The position numbers were made by a program, and so were the translations under genes. Shown here in pieces: positions 1 through 8,156 of a stretch of DNA of 46,918 nucleotides. Under the pieces are notes generated by a model. That model ran no database searches, was not told the DNA's origin, and was given only the letters and a program-made list of their open reading frames with translations. Every line of letters begins with the position of its first letter. Positions within the stretch are counted from its first letter, which is position 1. Source of the DNA: Pseudomonadota bacterium (GTDB lineage Bacteria > Pseudomonadota > Gammaproteobacteria > Steroidobacterales > Steroidobacteraceae); the NCBI GenBank assembly GCA_021792555.1, contig JAJYUL010000030.1, positions 1 through 46,918 on the forward strand, written 5' to 3'.

Positions 1-176
1 TTCCCATCTTCAGGCAATGGCACCTCGAGTCCCGCCCCGCCGTGATTCTCGGCATGGACGTGCTCGGCGCGATGGACTCCCTCGTCCTCGACTATCCGCG
101 CGCGCGCGTCTACATCCTGCCCGCCCCACCGCCCGTTTCCATGGCGGATGCCGATTCGCCGCTGCCCCGCGGCTGA
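1..176 (+). CDS. Retropepsin-like aspartic protease, C-terminal end only
   Basis: The gene enters from the left edge and only about 57 codons are visible, ending at the TGA at 174-176. The reading frame is codon-phased from position 3. The segment ILGMDVLGAMDSLVLDY resembles the C-terminal part of bacterial retropepsin-like proteases, where a hydrophobic-G-M-D/N-hydrophobic-L-G stretch forms a late strand of the fold. The catalytic D-T/S-G motif would lie upstream and cannot be seen. The last 20 or so residues are a proline- and alanine-rich tail. Because of the truncation, the family call is an inference from one short motif, and the substrate is unknown. Confidence 0.5.
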   Translation, partial: PIFRQWHLESRPAVILGMDVLGAMDSLVLDYPRARVYILPAPPPVSMADADSPLPRG

Positions 177-231
177 CGGACCGCGCATGCGCTGAGCTTG
201 AGCGTCCGGCGCGCAAGGGGGTGGGGGGCGG

Positions 232-702
232 TCAGGACGCTCGGCGAAATTCCATGACCCAGGTGGTTTCCCAGGTCTCGCCGTGGTTTGCGGAGAATGC
301 CTGCTCGCAGCGTGGCGCGTCATCGTGGCGGGTCCACACGTACCGCACGCACACCGGTGCGCCCTCGATCACACGCTCGCCGAGGAACACGCCGATGCTG
401 TCTTGAAACTTTCCGCTGACGGGTGGCAGGAGGCGCGCGGGCAGACGCCCGTCATACCACCAAATGGACCAGACGTTCGTCTCGGTGTCGAAGGTACGAA
501 GCGACATGGAGCGATACGTGCCGTGCGGCTCAAAAAAGATGCTTTCGTCAATGATGCCGAATCCACCGAGAATCTTGCGGGCTTCGCTTCGACCGGTGAA
601 TTCCTGCCAGCGCTGGCAGTGCGCCATGCGCGTGCTCAACTGGCGATGGTGGACTCTCCACTGGCCGATGAGGAAGTCGAAGTCGCTGAATCCGCAGGTC
701 AT
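232..702 (-). CDS. Small conserved hypothetical protein, DUF1579-like
   Basis: This encodes about 156 residues starting at the ATG at 702; a TTG two codons upstream is possible but less likely. The N-terminus reads FDFLIGQWRVHHRQL, the pattern of small lipocalin-like DUF1579-type proteins in which an F-L-x-G-x-W motif opens the domain. Further conserved-looking aromatic segments follow, including WSIWWYDGRLP near residue 80 and ETWETTWVMEF at the C-terminus. There is no signal peptide or membrane segment, so it should be cytosolic. No strong ribosome binding site is visible. The biochemical role is unknown. It is separated from its neighbours by non-coding sequence and is probably a single-gene transcript. 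Confidence 0.6.
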   Translation of the reverse strand: MTCGFSDFDFLIGQWRVHHRQLSTRMAHCQRWQEFTGRSEARKILGGFGIIDESIFFEPHGTYRSMSLRTFDTETNVWSIWWYDGRLPARLLPPVSGKFQDSIGVFLGERVIEGAPVCVRYVWTRHDDAPRCEQAFSANHGETWETTWVMEFRRAS

Positions 703-919
703 ATGCAAACCACGTCACGGTGCGCAGACGCGTGGCAATGAAATCCGCTTTGATTTGCGCTCCACGGAAATAAAATAGCGCCATGTGTTGGTCCCTTGAA
801 GTACCAGCGCGACACAAATTTAGAGATCCAGCGTCACGCGGCGCCGCAACGATGTTGTGTGCTGCGCGGGTGTAGGCGGACTCCTGCCGCGGTACGCCGT
901 GGCGCGCCGCCGGCTAACG
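703..919. other. Short intergenic stretch with an AT-rich patch
   Basis: No credible gene was found here. An AT-rich patch around 760-780 stands out from the GC-rich surroundings and may hold the promoter of the minus-strand gene ending at 232. I could not assign convincing -35 and -10 hexamers. Confidence 0.3.
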
Positions 920-1356
920 TCAGCGACGTCTCTTGGCCGCCCGTTCCAGCCCCTCGAGGCATTCACCGAGCAGCTGGGCGGCCGGCTTCAGCGCGTCGGT
1001 GGACAGTCTCGAATGGCCAAGAATCAGGCCTGGATGTTGCGGGAGTACGGATGCATGGGGTAGAGGCCCAGGCTGCGCGCGAGCCAGAGCTCGATCGGGC
1101 GAGGCACCTGGGACTGCCAGGCGAGATGAGTGCCTGCTTGCCCGCCCTGGACGACAACGCGTTCACCGGCGTGCCGCCGCAATGCTTCCAGCAAGACCGA
1201 GCGGCGATGTTCCAGCTCGGCGATGGTGCGCCGCAAGTGCGGTTCGAACCGGCGGCTGAGCATGGATGCGGCGAGGGCGACCTGCTCGAGCGACCGGGTG
1301 CCGAGGTCGTCCGTTGTTCGCCGCGAATGCGACAGCGCGGGGCGGAATGCGTGACC
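920..1356 (-). pseudogene. Remnant of a MocR-family (GntR / aminotransferase-like) regulator
   Basis: On the minus strand, just after the slyX stop codon, a translated segment matches the C-terminal third of MocR regulators, which carry a PLP-dependent aminotransferase fold. Recognisable pieces are SLEQVALA, HLRRTIAELEHRRSVLLEAL and GLYPMHPYS. The frame is cut by a TGA at 1024-1026. Shifting frame there restores the expected ending (LILGHSRLS, then a helix ending ERAAKRRR) up to a stop at 920-922, so one base appears to have been lost. The winged-helix DNA-binding domain, the PLP lysine region and a start codon are all absent. It is therefore a truncated and frameshifted relic. Confidence 0.65.
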
Positions 1357-1359
1357 GGC

Positions 1360-1566
1360 TCAGTAATGCGGCGGTCGCTCCTGTTCGGGCGTGCGCGGCG
1401 CGTCGTCCTCTGCGTATGCCTGCAGCCGCGAAGCCAGCGCGGCGATCTGCTTGCGGAGCGAGTCGATCTCGCGGTGCTGACGAAAGACGATGTCGCTCAA
1501 TTCGGCGTTCGCGCGCTCCAGGAAGGCGATCTTGGTCTCGATCCGCTCAATCGGGTCGGTATCCAC
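1360..1566 (-). CDS. slyX: SlyX family protein
   Basis: This 68-residue protein is almost entirely one predicted coiled coil: MDTDPIERIETKIAFLERAN, followed by heptad-like repeats to about residue 50. It ends in a polar tail, EQERPPHY. The length (about 70 residues), the start with I-E-x-R-I-x-x-L/I-E and the P-P-H-Y ending are typical of SlyX. The family is widespread in proteobacteria, and its precise cellular role is not established. The start codon is the ATG at 1566. It lies 30 bases downstream of the amidohydrolase gene, so the two may be co-transcribed. The MocR relic begins straight after its stop codon. Confidence 0.85.
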   Translation of the reverse strand: MDTDPIERIETKIAFLERANAELSDIVFRQHREIDSLRKQIAALASRLQAYAEDDAPRTPEQERPPHY

Positions 1567-1596
1567 GGTTTGAGGTGCTCCGTTGAAATTGCAGCG

Positions 1597-2577
1597 CTAA
1601 ATGCCGAACAAGCGGGACGCATTTCCCTCGCGAATGGCATAGCGCCGATCGGCGCTCATCGCCTCCGTCTTGGCGAGCATTCCCGCCATGTCGTGCACTT
1701 GATGCGGGTAATCGGTGCCGTAAAGGACGCGCTCGGCACCGACGATGCTGATCAGATAATCCAGTGCCTGCGCGCTGTAGCAGATGCCGTCGTACCAGAT
1801 CCGCTTGAGATAGGCCGAGGGCGGCGCGTTGATCGTGCGGCGCGACGGCAATTCGACTTCGTCGCCCTTGTCGAAGCGGCCGATCAGATACGGCAGCGTG
1901 CCGCCGCCATGGGAGGCAATCAGCTTCAGGTCAGGGTACTGGTCAAGGAAGCCATCGAAGATCATCCGAGCGAAGCACAGCGTGGTGTCCGCCATGAACC
2001 CCACCGCCCATGAGAGGTCGTACTTGCCCATGTCCATCAGCTGTGCGCCGGGCGGATCGGTGGGGTGAACGAGTACGGGCAGCTTGCGGGCATCGATGGC
2101 CCGCCAGATCGGGCGGAAAAATGGATCGGTCAGGCTGCGCCCCTGGATGTTGGCGAGCACCATTACGCCCGAGGCGCCGGCGTCCATGGCGCGGGTGAGC
2201 TCCTCGAGCGCGCGCGCCGGGTATTGCCATGGCAGGGATGCGTACCAGTAGATGCGCCCCGGATACCTCTTCTGCGCCGCTGCCATGCTGTCATTGGACT
2301 GGCGCGCGACCGCGGCGCTGATCTGCTCGCCGCCCCAATAGCAGTTGGGGCACGTCAGCGAGACGATCGCGACGTCGATATGGTTCGCGTCCATCTCCCG
2401 GATGCGCAGCTCGTAGTCGAGATGCCCGGGCTGGGGCAGGGCCACGGGCGTCTCGCCGCGGAAAATCTCCTCCTTGCCGTCGGGGCGCATCTTCAGGCTG
2501 TAGACGCCGCCCGCGGTGCGCAGCAGCTCCAGATAGTCGCGCGTATAGGCATGGGTGTGGACGTCGATGACGGGCAT
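1597..2577 (-). CDS. Amidohydrolase family 2 (ACMSD-like) metal-dependent hydrolase/decarboxylase
   Basis: This 326-residue protein fits the amidohydrolase-2 family, whose best-known member, aminocarboxymuconate-semialdehyde decarboxylase (ACMSD), acts in tryptophan and nitroaromatic breakdown. The metal-binding HTHA motif is at residues 7-10. Later family landmarks follow in order: RIREMD, LVHPTD, SHGGGTLPYLIGR and the GTDYPH motif with the metal-ligand aspartate. The ATG start has a good GAGG ribosome binding site four bases upstream. The actual substrate cannot be read from sequence, and none of the other kynurenine-pathway genes is nearby. A different aromatic-acid decarboxylase or hydrolase is equally possible. 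Confidence 0.8.
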   Translation of the reverse strand: MPVIDVHTHAYTRDYLELLRTAGGVYSLKMRPDGKEEIFRGETPVALPQPGHLDYELRIREMDANHIDVAIVSLTCPNCYWGGEQISAAVARQSNDSMAAAQKRYPGRIYWYASLPWQYPARALEELTRAMDAGASGVMVLANIQGRSLTDPFFRPIWRAIDARKLPVLVHPTDPPGAQLMDMGKYDLSWAVGFMADTTLCFARMIFDGFLDQYPDLKLIASHGGGTLPYLIGRFDKGDEVELPSRRTINAPPSAYLKRIWYDGICYSAQALDYLISIVGAERVLYGTDYPHQVHDMAGMLAKTEAMSADRRYAIREGNASRLFGI

Positions 2578-2589
2578 GGTGCCTCACTC

Positions 2590-3147
2590 TCAGCTCGTGG
2601 CCGGCTCTCCCGAGTCGCCGGCCAGCCGCGCATACATGCGGAAATTCCCCGGGCGACCTCTTACGAGGCGATAGCCGCGCAGCAGACCCTCGAACGCGAA
2701 GCCGCATCGGCGCAGCACGCGCTCCGACCGCATGTTGGTCTCGAGAACCGTCGCCTGTACGCGCTGCAGGTCGAGCGCAGCATACGCCCACAGGGTGACG
2801 GCCGCACAGACTGCCGTCGCGATTGCGCGGCCCCAATAAAGTGGCGACAGATCGTACGCCAGCTCGGCGCGGCGGTCGGCGCTCGATCGGGAGTGAAGAC
2901 CGATGGTGCCGGCGAGGCACTCGCGGCGCTCGTCAATGATGGCGAACCGCAGTGCGGAGTGAGGGGCCGGCGACTCGTACTGGTCGAAGAGCACCTCGAG
3001 AGTCTCTGGCCCCTGCAGGCTCCAGCTCGTGTGCTCGGTCACCTCGGGAATCGACAGGTAGGTATGCCAGGCGTCGATATCGGTCCGCGCGAGCGGCCGC
3101 AGTACGATGCCGGCCAGCCCGCAGCGGGGCGGATCAGCGATGATCAC
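2590..3147 (-). CDS. GNAT family N-acetyltransferase (RimJ/RimL type)
   Basis: This 185-residue protein begins with a GTG codon at 3147. It has the RimJ/RimL pattern: IVLRPLARTDIDAWHTYLS near the N-terminus, IGLHSRSSADRRAELAYDL around residues 80-100, an acetyl-CoA-binding region (LYWGRAIATAV), and the family ending LETNMRSERVLRRCGFAFEG. Members acetylate amino groups of ribosomal proteins, peptides or small molecules using acetyl-CoA; the acceptor here is unknown. It sits only 12 bases upstream of the amidohydrolase gene on the same strand, so the two are probably co-transcribed with slyX. No transfer signature is obvious. Confidence 0.8.
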   Translation of the reverse strand: MIIADPPRCGLAGIVLRPLARTDIDAWHTYLSIPEVTEHTSWSLQGPETLEVLFDQYESPAPHSALRFAIIDERRECLAGTIGLHSRSSADRRAELAYDLSPLYWGRAIATAVCAAVTLWAYAALDLQRVQATVLETNMRSERVLRRCGFAFEGLLRGYRLVRGRPGNFRMYARLAGDSGEPATS

Positions 3148-3210
3148 GGCCGGCCCGTACGCGCAGCGATCCCGTCGCGAGACCGGCCGGACCGCCGGGC
3201 GTGACGGCGC

Positions 3211-3456
3211 TCAGGCCTTCTTCAGCAGCCGGGTGATCCAGACCAGGATCACCGCGCCGACGAAGGCCACGATGATCGAGCCGATCAGTCCGCCTCCGTG
3301 CCACACGCCGAGCAGACCGAACAGCCACCCGCCGAGCAGGCCGCCCAAGATCCCGAGGATGATGTCGACGACGATGCCGTAGCCGCCGCCCTTCATGACC
3401 TTGCCGGCGCCCCAGCCCGCAATCAGACCGACGATCAACCAGGTGATGATACCCAT
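3211..3456 (-). CDS. GlsB/YeaQ/YmgE family small membrane protein
   Basis: This 81-residue, very glycine-rich protein is almost wholly hydrophobic, with three predicted membrane spans. The opening MGIITWLIVGLIAGWGAGKV and the GGGYGIVVDIILGILGGLLG core are hallmarks of the GlsB/YeaQ/YmgE (transglycosylase-associated) family, which is linked to envelope stress in Gram-positive and Gram-negative bacteria. The molecular function is not known. The ATG at 3456 is preceded by a strong GGGAGG ribosome binding site. Its length matches the family (about 80-90 residues). It lies 63 bases upstream of the GNAT gene on the same strand and may start that small transcript. Confidence 0.9.
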   Translation of the reverse strand: MGIITWLIVGLIAGWGAGKVMKGGGYGIVVDIILGILGGLLGGWLFGLLGVWHGGGLIGSIIVAFVGAVILVWITRLLKKA

Positions 3457-3661
3457 GACGCCTCCCGTTCAGCCGATGTTGCAGAGACCGGTCAGCTTGC
3501 TGATTCCGGTCGCGGCGGCAGCGCGCCGGCGCGCCGGGTGTTCGTTCTTGTAGAGCAGCGGCATGATACGCCCGTTCCTGACACGTCACAACACGAGCTG
3601 CGTCGCCGAGTGCCGGCGGCGGATGAGCGCGGCGGGGTCCGGGCCGGGCCGCGGCGGCCCG

Positions 3662-5941
3662 TCAGGCGAAGTGCGAAGCGGATCGCGGCAGCAGGGCGGC
3701 AATGGACTCGAAGGGCGCTGGCCGCGCGTGCAGATAGCCCTGGGTCTGATGGCAGCCTATTTTGCGCAGCAGGTCGAACTGCGCCTGTGTTTCGACGCCC
3801 TCGGCCACCACGGTCAGCTGCGAAGCCGAGGCGATCGCCACGAGGCTCGAGACCAGCGTGACGCTGCGCGCATCGTCCGGCAGACCTGCGATGAAGGTTC
3901 GGTCGATCTTGAGCGTGTCGACCTCGAGGCGTGCGAGCAGGCCGAGGGAGGAGTAGCCGGTCCCGAAATCATCGAGCGCTACGCGCAAGCCCGCTCCGCG
4001 CAGTTCGCCGAGATCACGGTTCACGCCGTGCACGTCGTGCAGAAATCCGCTCTCGGTGATCTCGATGTCTACGGCCCACTCCGGCGCGGCGCCCGCGGCG
4101 AGAGCGAGCACGCTTTGCACGAAGCGCCGGCGTTTCAACTGCACGGGCGCGACGTTCACCGCGACGCGCAGCGGCCTGATGCCGCCTGCGTGCCAGCGGC
4201 GCGTGTCCTCGATCGCGCGCCGCATGACCCATTCGCCCACCGGGACGATCAATCCGGTGGACTCGAGCACGGGCAAAAACCGATCCGGCGGCACGATGCC
4301 GCGCTCCGGATGGCGCCAGCGCAGGAGAGCCTCCAGTGCGACGATCGCACCGCTCGCGGTGTCCACCTGCGGCTGGTAGAACACGACGAACTCCTCGTTG
4401 TCGAGCGCGTCGCGCAGCTGGTGCTCGAGCTGGAGCTGCTCGGCGAGCTCCCCGCTCATTTTCAACTGGTAGTGCAGATACTGCTCGCCGGAATCCTTAG
4501 CGCGTTTCAGGGCCGCCTCGGCGTACTCAAGCAGCGGCGCGCCGCGCCGTGCATCCTGCGGGTAGCGCGCCACGCCGATGCGGCACGAAGTGCGGATCGA
4601 GCGGCCGTCGAGCTTGAACGGCTCGTTGAAGACGGCCTCCTCGAGCAGACGCATGATGCTGTCTTCGGAGCTCTGCGCCCCGGGCACGACGAGCGCGAAT
4701 GTGCCGCTGCCGAGATACGCGGCGCGTGTCTCCCCCGCCGCGTCGCGTTTGAGCCGCTCGGCGACCGCCTGCAGGAGTGCGTCGCCGGCGTGTCGGCCCA
4801 GACTGTCATTGACATGGGTCAGGCGCCGCACGTCGAAAGTGACGACGGCCCGCTCGCTGCTCAGGGCGGAGTCGTCTGCGATCACCCGCTGCAGCCGGTC
4901 GATGAACAGCGTCCGCCCGGCAAGACCCGTCAGCGGATCGAAGCACTGCAGAAAATCCGCGACGTGCTGCAGGTGATGCGAGTGCAGTGCGAACGACAGG
5001 GTGGCGCCAATGTCCTGCAGCAGCGCCACATGCTCATCGTCGATCTGGCTGCGGTCCAGGGATGCGAGCGACAGCGCGGCAACCGCTTTGCCCTCCACCA
5101 CGAGCGGCAGCGCCGTGAGCGACTGGTAGCCGAACTCGAGCAGCTGCGTTCGACCGCCGACCGGCGGCTCCGAATGCCGCAGGTCGCTCATGCAGAGCGT
5201 GCCGGTGCGCAGCGCGCGCGCGGTCAGGCTGCCGTCCGGCTCGGAGCCGTCCGACACCGTGATCTCGGGGGGAATCTCGATGCCCTCGCCGCCGGCGCGG
5301 AACATGAGCCGTGCGCGGCGGTTGTCCGCCTCGACGGCCCAGAGCGCGGCGTTGTGGTAGCCCCCGCAGTCGACCGCCAGGCGGCAGGCCTCGCGCAGCA
5401 GTTCGTTGCGGTCGCGGATGCGCACCACCGCCGCATTGACGCTGCTCTGCAGGCGCAGAATCTGCGTCAACCGCTCGACTCGCGTACGGTGCTGCTTGCG
5501 CTCGGTGATATCGACTGCGCAGCCGACGAGCTCGCGTACCGCTCCCGAGTCGTCACGCAGCGGACTGAACGTGGCTTCGACCGTCAGCAGGCCGTCTGCG
5601 GCCATGGCGACCGTGAACTCCTCACGGACGATCTCGCCCGCCGCTGCGCTCTGCAGCGCGCTGCGCACGCGCGCACGTTCAGACTCGGAGTGCGCGAACC
5701 AGGGCGAATCGGCGAGCGGCCGGCCGATGATGTCCTCGCGCTTGATGTCGGCGCGCTGCAGCGCAGCGTCGTTGACGTGGCGCAGCCGTCCGTCGATGCC
5801 GATCAGTCCGACAAACATGAACAGCGCATCGAGCACCTGCTCCAGGCGCCAGTCGGCGGCAGGCGGCGGAGCGTGCGGCTGCGGCGCGCAGGCCGGCGGG
5901 CAGGCGCTGGGCGTCGGGTCGGAGGTGTCCCGATCATTCAT
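3662..5941 (-). CDS. PAS-GAF-GGDEF-EAL protein, probable c-di-GMP phosphodiesterase
   Basis: This 759-residue cytosolic signalling protein has no membrane segment. A PAS domain covers about residues 25-140, ending GCAVDITERKQ. A GAF domain runs to about 310, a GGDEF domain to about 480 and an EAL domain to the C-terminus. The GGDEF signature is replaced by GSGTF (in YLGSGTFALVV), so cyclase activity is unlikely. The EAL domain keeps its catalytic set: EALLRW, the N in NVAP, the E in EITES, DDFGTGYSS, the K in LKIDRTF, and EGVET. I infer that it degrades cyclic-di-GMP, with PAS and GAF as sensory inputs and the dead GGDEF domain perhaps binding GTP. No strong ribosome binding site precedes the ATG at 5941. 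Confidence 0.9.
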   Translation of the reverse strand: MNDRDTSDPTPSACPPACAPQPHAPPPAADWRLEQVLDALFMFVGLIGIDGRLRHVNDAALQRADIKREDIIGRPLADSPWFAHSESERARVRSALQSAAAGEIVREEFTVAMAADGLLTVEATFSPLRDDSGAVRELVGCAVDITERKQHRTRVERLTQILRLQSSVNAAVVRIRDRNELLREACRLAVDCGGYHNAALWAVEADNRRARLMFRAGGEGIEIPPEITVSDGSEPDGSLTARALRTGTLCMSDLRHSEPPVGGRTQLLEFGYQSLTALPLVVEGKAVAALSLASLDRSQIDDEHVALLQDIGATLSFALHSHHLQHVADFLQCFDPLTGLAGRTLFIDRLQRVIADDSALSSERAVVTFDVRRLTHVNDSLGRHAGDALLQAVAERLKRDAAGETRAAYLGSGTFALVVPGAQSSEDSIMRLLEEAVFNEPFKLDGRSIRTSCRIGVARYPQDARRGAPLLEYAEAALKRAKDSGEQYLHYQLKMSGELAEQLQLEHQLRDALDNEEFVVFYQPQVDTASGAIVALEALLRWRHPERGIVPPDRFLPVLESTGLIVPVGEWVMRRAIEDTRRWHAGGIRPLRVAVNVAPVQLKRRRFVQSVLALAAGAAPEWAVDIEITESGFLHDVHGVNRDLGELRGAGLRVALDDFGTGYSSLGLLARLEVDTLKIDRTFIAGLPDDARSVTLVSSLVAIASASQLTVVAEGVETQAQFDLLRKIGCHQTQGYLHARPAPFESIAALLPRSASHFA

Positions 5942-6292
5942 GAGCGATACGCGCCAGACGCAAGGCGGGCTCCGGCCCGCCGGGGCCGAAACTCGGGCCG
6001 GCGTGCGCTGCTCGTGCGCGGCGAGCCGGCGCGTGCGTCAGGGGCGCCCTCCCCGGTGACGGACCTCGCGCCACCGATCGGTGTGCGCCGAGTGTTGCCC
6101 GGCAGCGCGGAACGTCGGCCTGAATGGTGTTCACCATGAGCCTGTCCCTCTCCCAGGTCGCATCGAGGGCTGCGCGCCCAGATGCGTGCGCACTCAGCAT
6201 AGCCCTGCGGCGCCGGTTTGAACAACACGCCGGTGCGACTTGGTTCCCATTTTGGCCGAGGCTCGCGCCGGCGCGCGGCCTCAGCCGGCGGC
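5942..6292. other. 351-base intergenic region upstream of the PAS-GAF-GGDEF-EAL gene
   Basis: This lies between two minus-strand genes. It holds no ORF with credible homology; the frames that stay open here look like GC-driven noise. A possible minus-strand promoter is listed separately. It would give the phosphodiesterase mRNA a leader of nearly 250 bases. Confidence 0.4.
6196..6225 (-). promoter_or_regulatory. Candidate sigma-70 promoter for the phosphodiesterase gene
   Basis: Reading the minus strand, TTGTTC (6225-6220) and TATGCT (6201-6196) are separated by 18 bases. Both hexamers match the consensus at four or five positions, and the site lies in a comparatively AT-rich patch. Transcription would begin near 6189. 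This is a pattern match only. Confidence 0.3.
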
Positions 6293-8116
6293 CTATCCCA
6301 GCGGCCAGACCTGAATCCGCTCGCCGTCCAGATCGAACCGGCAGGGCTGCCCGGGCGCAAGACCGGGTGCGCCCGCGGCGCCGATGCGCGTGTCGCCGAA
6401 GCGGATCAGCGCCCGCGGCAGCGGTCCGTCGCTCAGCGTCTCGATGGTGCCGACGTGCCGACCGCCGGCGTGCAGCCAGACGCGGTCCGCCGGTACGCTC
6501 CAGCCGACGCGACCCGAGGGCAGAGCCGCACCGGGAACCTCCAGCGTCACGCCTCGGCCAAGTGCGATGCTGTTGGGTCCGGCGGTGATCCCTTCGGCCA
6601 CGTTGTCGGCGCCCAACAGCCGCGCGGCGAGCTCGCTCACGGGCCGGCGCAGCACCTGCGCGGCCGGACCGCTCTGCAGAGCCCGGCCCTGCGCGAGCAC
6701 CAGGATGTCATCGGCGAGCAGCAGCGCCTCGCCGGGATCGTGCGTCACCAGGAGCGTGGTGACCGGCAGCTCGGCCTGCAGGGCGCGCAGCTCGCGGCGC
6801 AGTGCGCCGCGCAGCGGTGCATCGAGCGCCGAGAAGGGCTCATCAAGCAGCAGCAGATCCGCCGGCCGCACCAGCGCGCGGGCGAGCGCGACGCGCTGCT
6901 GCTGGCCGAGGGACAGCTGTGCGGGGCGGCGGTGCGCCAGGTCCGCAAGCCCCAGGCGCTCGAGCCATCGGGCCGCGAGCGCCGGGTCGGCATCGGGCGC
7001 GAAGCGCAGCTGCTGGCGCACCTCGAGATGCGGGAACAGGGCGTAGCTCTGGGGAACGTAGCCGATGCGCCGCCGGCTGGGCTCCAGTTCGGTCAGCTCC
7101 CGCGCGCCCACACGCACGGTGCCGCGCTCGGGACGCTCGAGGCCGGCGATCAACTTCAGAGTCAGCGACTTGCCCGAGCCGGACGGACCGAGAATCGCCA
7201 GCCGCCGCGCATCGCTCGACCAGTCGACCACGAGCCGAAAGCCGTGCAGCCGTTTCTCCAGATCGAGGTACAGACCGGCCGGTCCGGCGGGCGCCGCCGG
7301 CGGCGCTGGCCGTACTGTGCTGGCACGTGGCGCGGCGGCGGAGACGGCGCCTGCGCGCGGCGCGGGGCGCGCCCTCACCACGGTGCTCAGGATCATGATC
7401 GTGAACGCCAGCACGATCGCCGGCAGCAGCACCGGCAGCATCGCCGGCAGTCCCTGATCGCCGAATGCCACGTACGTGTAGACCGGAAGCGAGTAGGGGT
7501 GATAGGCCACCATCACCGTCGCGCCGAATTCGCCGAAGGCGCGCAGCCACGCGAGGAGCAGTCCGGCGAGCAGCGCAGGCCGTGCTGTCGGCAGCGTGGC
7601 CCGCAGGAACACCGCCAGGCGGCCTCTGCCGAGCGTTGCCGCGACGTCTTCGATCGCCGGATCCATCGCCTCGAACGCCGAACGCGCCGCGATGATGACG
7701 AACGGGGCGGAGACGAACGCTTCCGCCAGCACGATGCCCGCGAACGAATCAGTGAGTGCGCCGTGGGCGAGGCGGCCGAGGGGTGCGTCGTAGCCGAGCA
7801 GAAACAACAGCAGCACGCCGCTCGCGAGCGGCGGAAGCGCGAGCGGCAGTTGCACGAGAAAGCCGAGCAGCCCCACGGCGCGTCCCCGGACGCGCGCGAG
7901 CAGGAAGCCGAGCGGGATTCCGCACAGTGCGGTGAGCAGCGTCGCGGTGCTCGCGCTGGCGAGGGATACGCCGCAGGCACGGGCGAGCGAGGCGTAGTCG
8001 ACGCCGCGCCAGTGCGCGGTGAGCGCCGCTTGGATGCCCGCCACGAGCGGCGCGATCAGATACAGCGCCAACAAGCCGGCAAGCCAGGGCAGCGGCGAGG
8101 CGACCTTGCGCGTCAT
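6293..8116 (-). CDS. Fused molybdate/tungstate ABC transporter permease and ATP-binding protein
   Basis: Two normally separate subunits are joined in one 607-residue chain. Residues 1-235 form a ModB/WtpB-like inner-membrane permease with about five spans and the EAA-type loop around EDVAATLGRGR. A proline/alanine-rich linker of about 40 residues follows. From about residue 280 there is a ModC-type ATPase with Walker A GPSGSGKS near 312, signature LSLGQQQRVALARAL near 400, Walker B LLLLDEPFSALD near 422, the H-loop in LLVTHD, and a C-terminal TOBE-like oxyanion-sensing region. The gene lies 40 bases after the binding-protein gene on the same strand, forming an importer operon. Oxyanion specificity (molybdate, tungstate or both) cannot be told from the sequence. 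Confidence 0.88.
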   Translation of the reverse strand: MTRKVASPLPWLAGLLALYLIAPLVAGIQAALTAHWRGVDYASLARACGVSLASASTATLLTALCGIPLGFLLARVRGRAVGLLGFLVQLPLALPPLASGVLLLFLLGYDAPLGRLAHGALTDSFAGIVLAEAFVSAPFVIIAARSAFEAMDPAIEDVAATLGRGRLAVFLRATLPTARPALLAGLLLAWLRAFGEFGATVMVAYHPYSLPVYTYVAFGDQGLPAMLPVLLPAIVLAFTIMILSTVVRARPAPRAGAVSAAAPRASTVRPAPPAAPAGPAGLYLDLEKRLHGFRLVVDWSSDARRLAILGPSGSGKSLTLKLIAGLERPERGTVRVGARELTELEPSRRRIGYVPQSYALFPHLEVRQQLRFAPDADPALAARWLERLGLADLAHRRPAQLSLGQQQRVALARALVRPADLLLLDEPFSALDAPLRGALRRELRALQAELPVTTLLVTHDPGEALLLADDILVLAQGRALQSGPAAQVLRRPVSELAARLLGADNVAEGITAGPNSIALGRGVTLEVPGAALPSGRVGWSVPADRVWLHAGGRHVGTIETLSDGPLPRALIRFGDTRIGAAGAPGLAPGQPCRFDLDGERIQVWPLG

Positions 8117-8156
8117 GCGCCGCGCCCGCCACGCATGCGGCGGCGCTCCGCGCGGC

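Noticed and set aside
1242..1251. GGTTCGAACC, resembling a tRNA T-loop
   Set aside because: No acceptor, D-arm or anticodon arm surrounds it, and it lies in the MocR remnant coding sequence.
3469..3564. A 31-residue minus-strand ORF upstream of the GlsB-like gene
   Set aside because: It has no recognisable motif and an ill-placed AGGA as its only ribosome binding site. Short frames like this occur often by chance.
3563..6139. An 858-codon plus-strand open frame opposite the phosphodiesterase gene
   Set aside because: Its product has no recognisable motif and is rich in His, Arg, Gln and Asp, as expected for the antisense of a GC-rich gene. The minus-strand gene explains the region.
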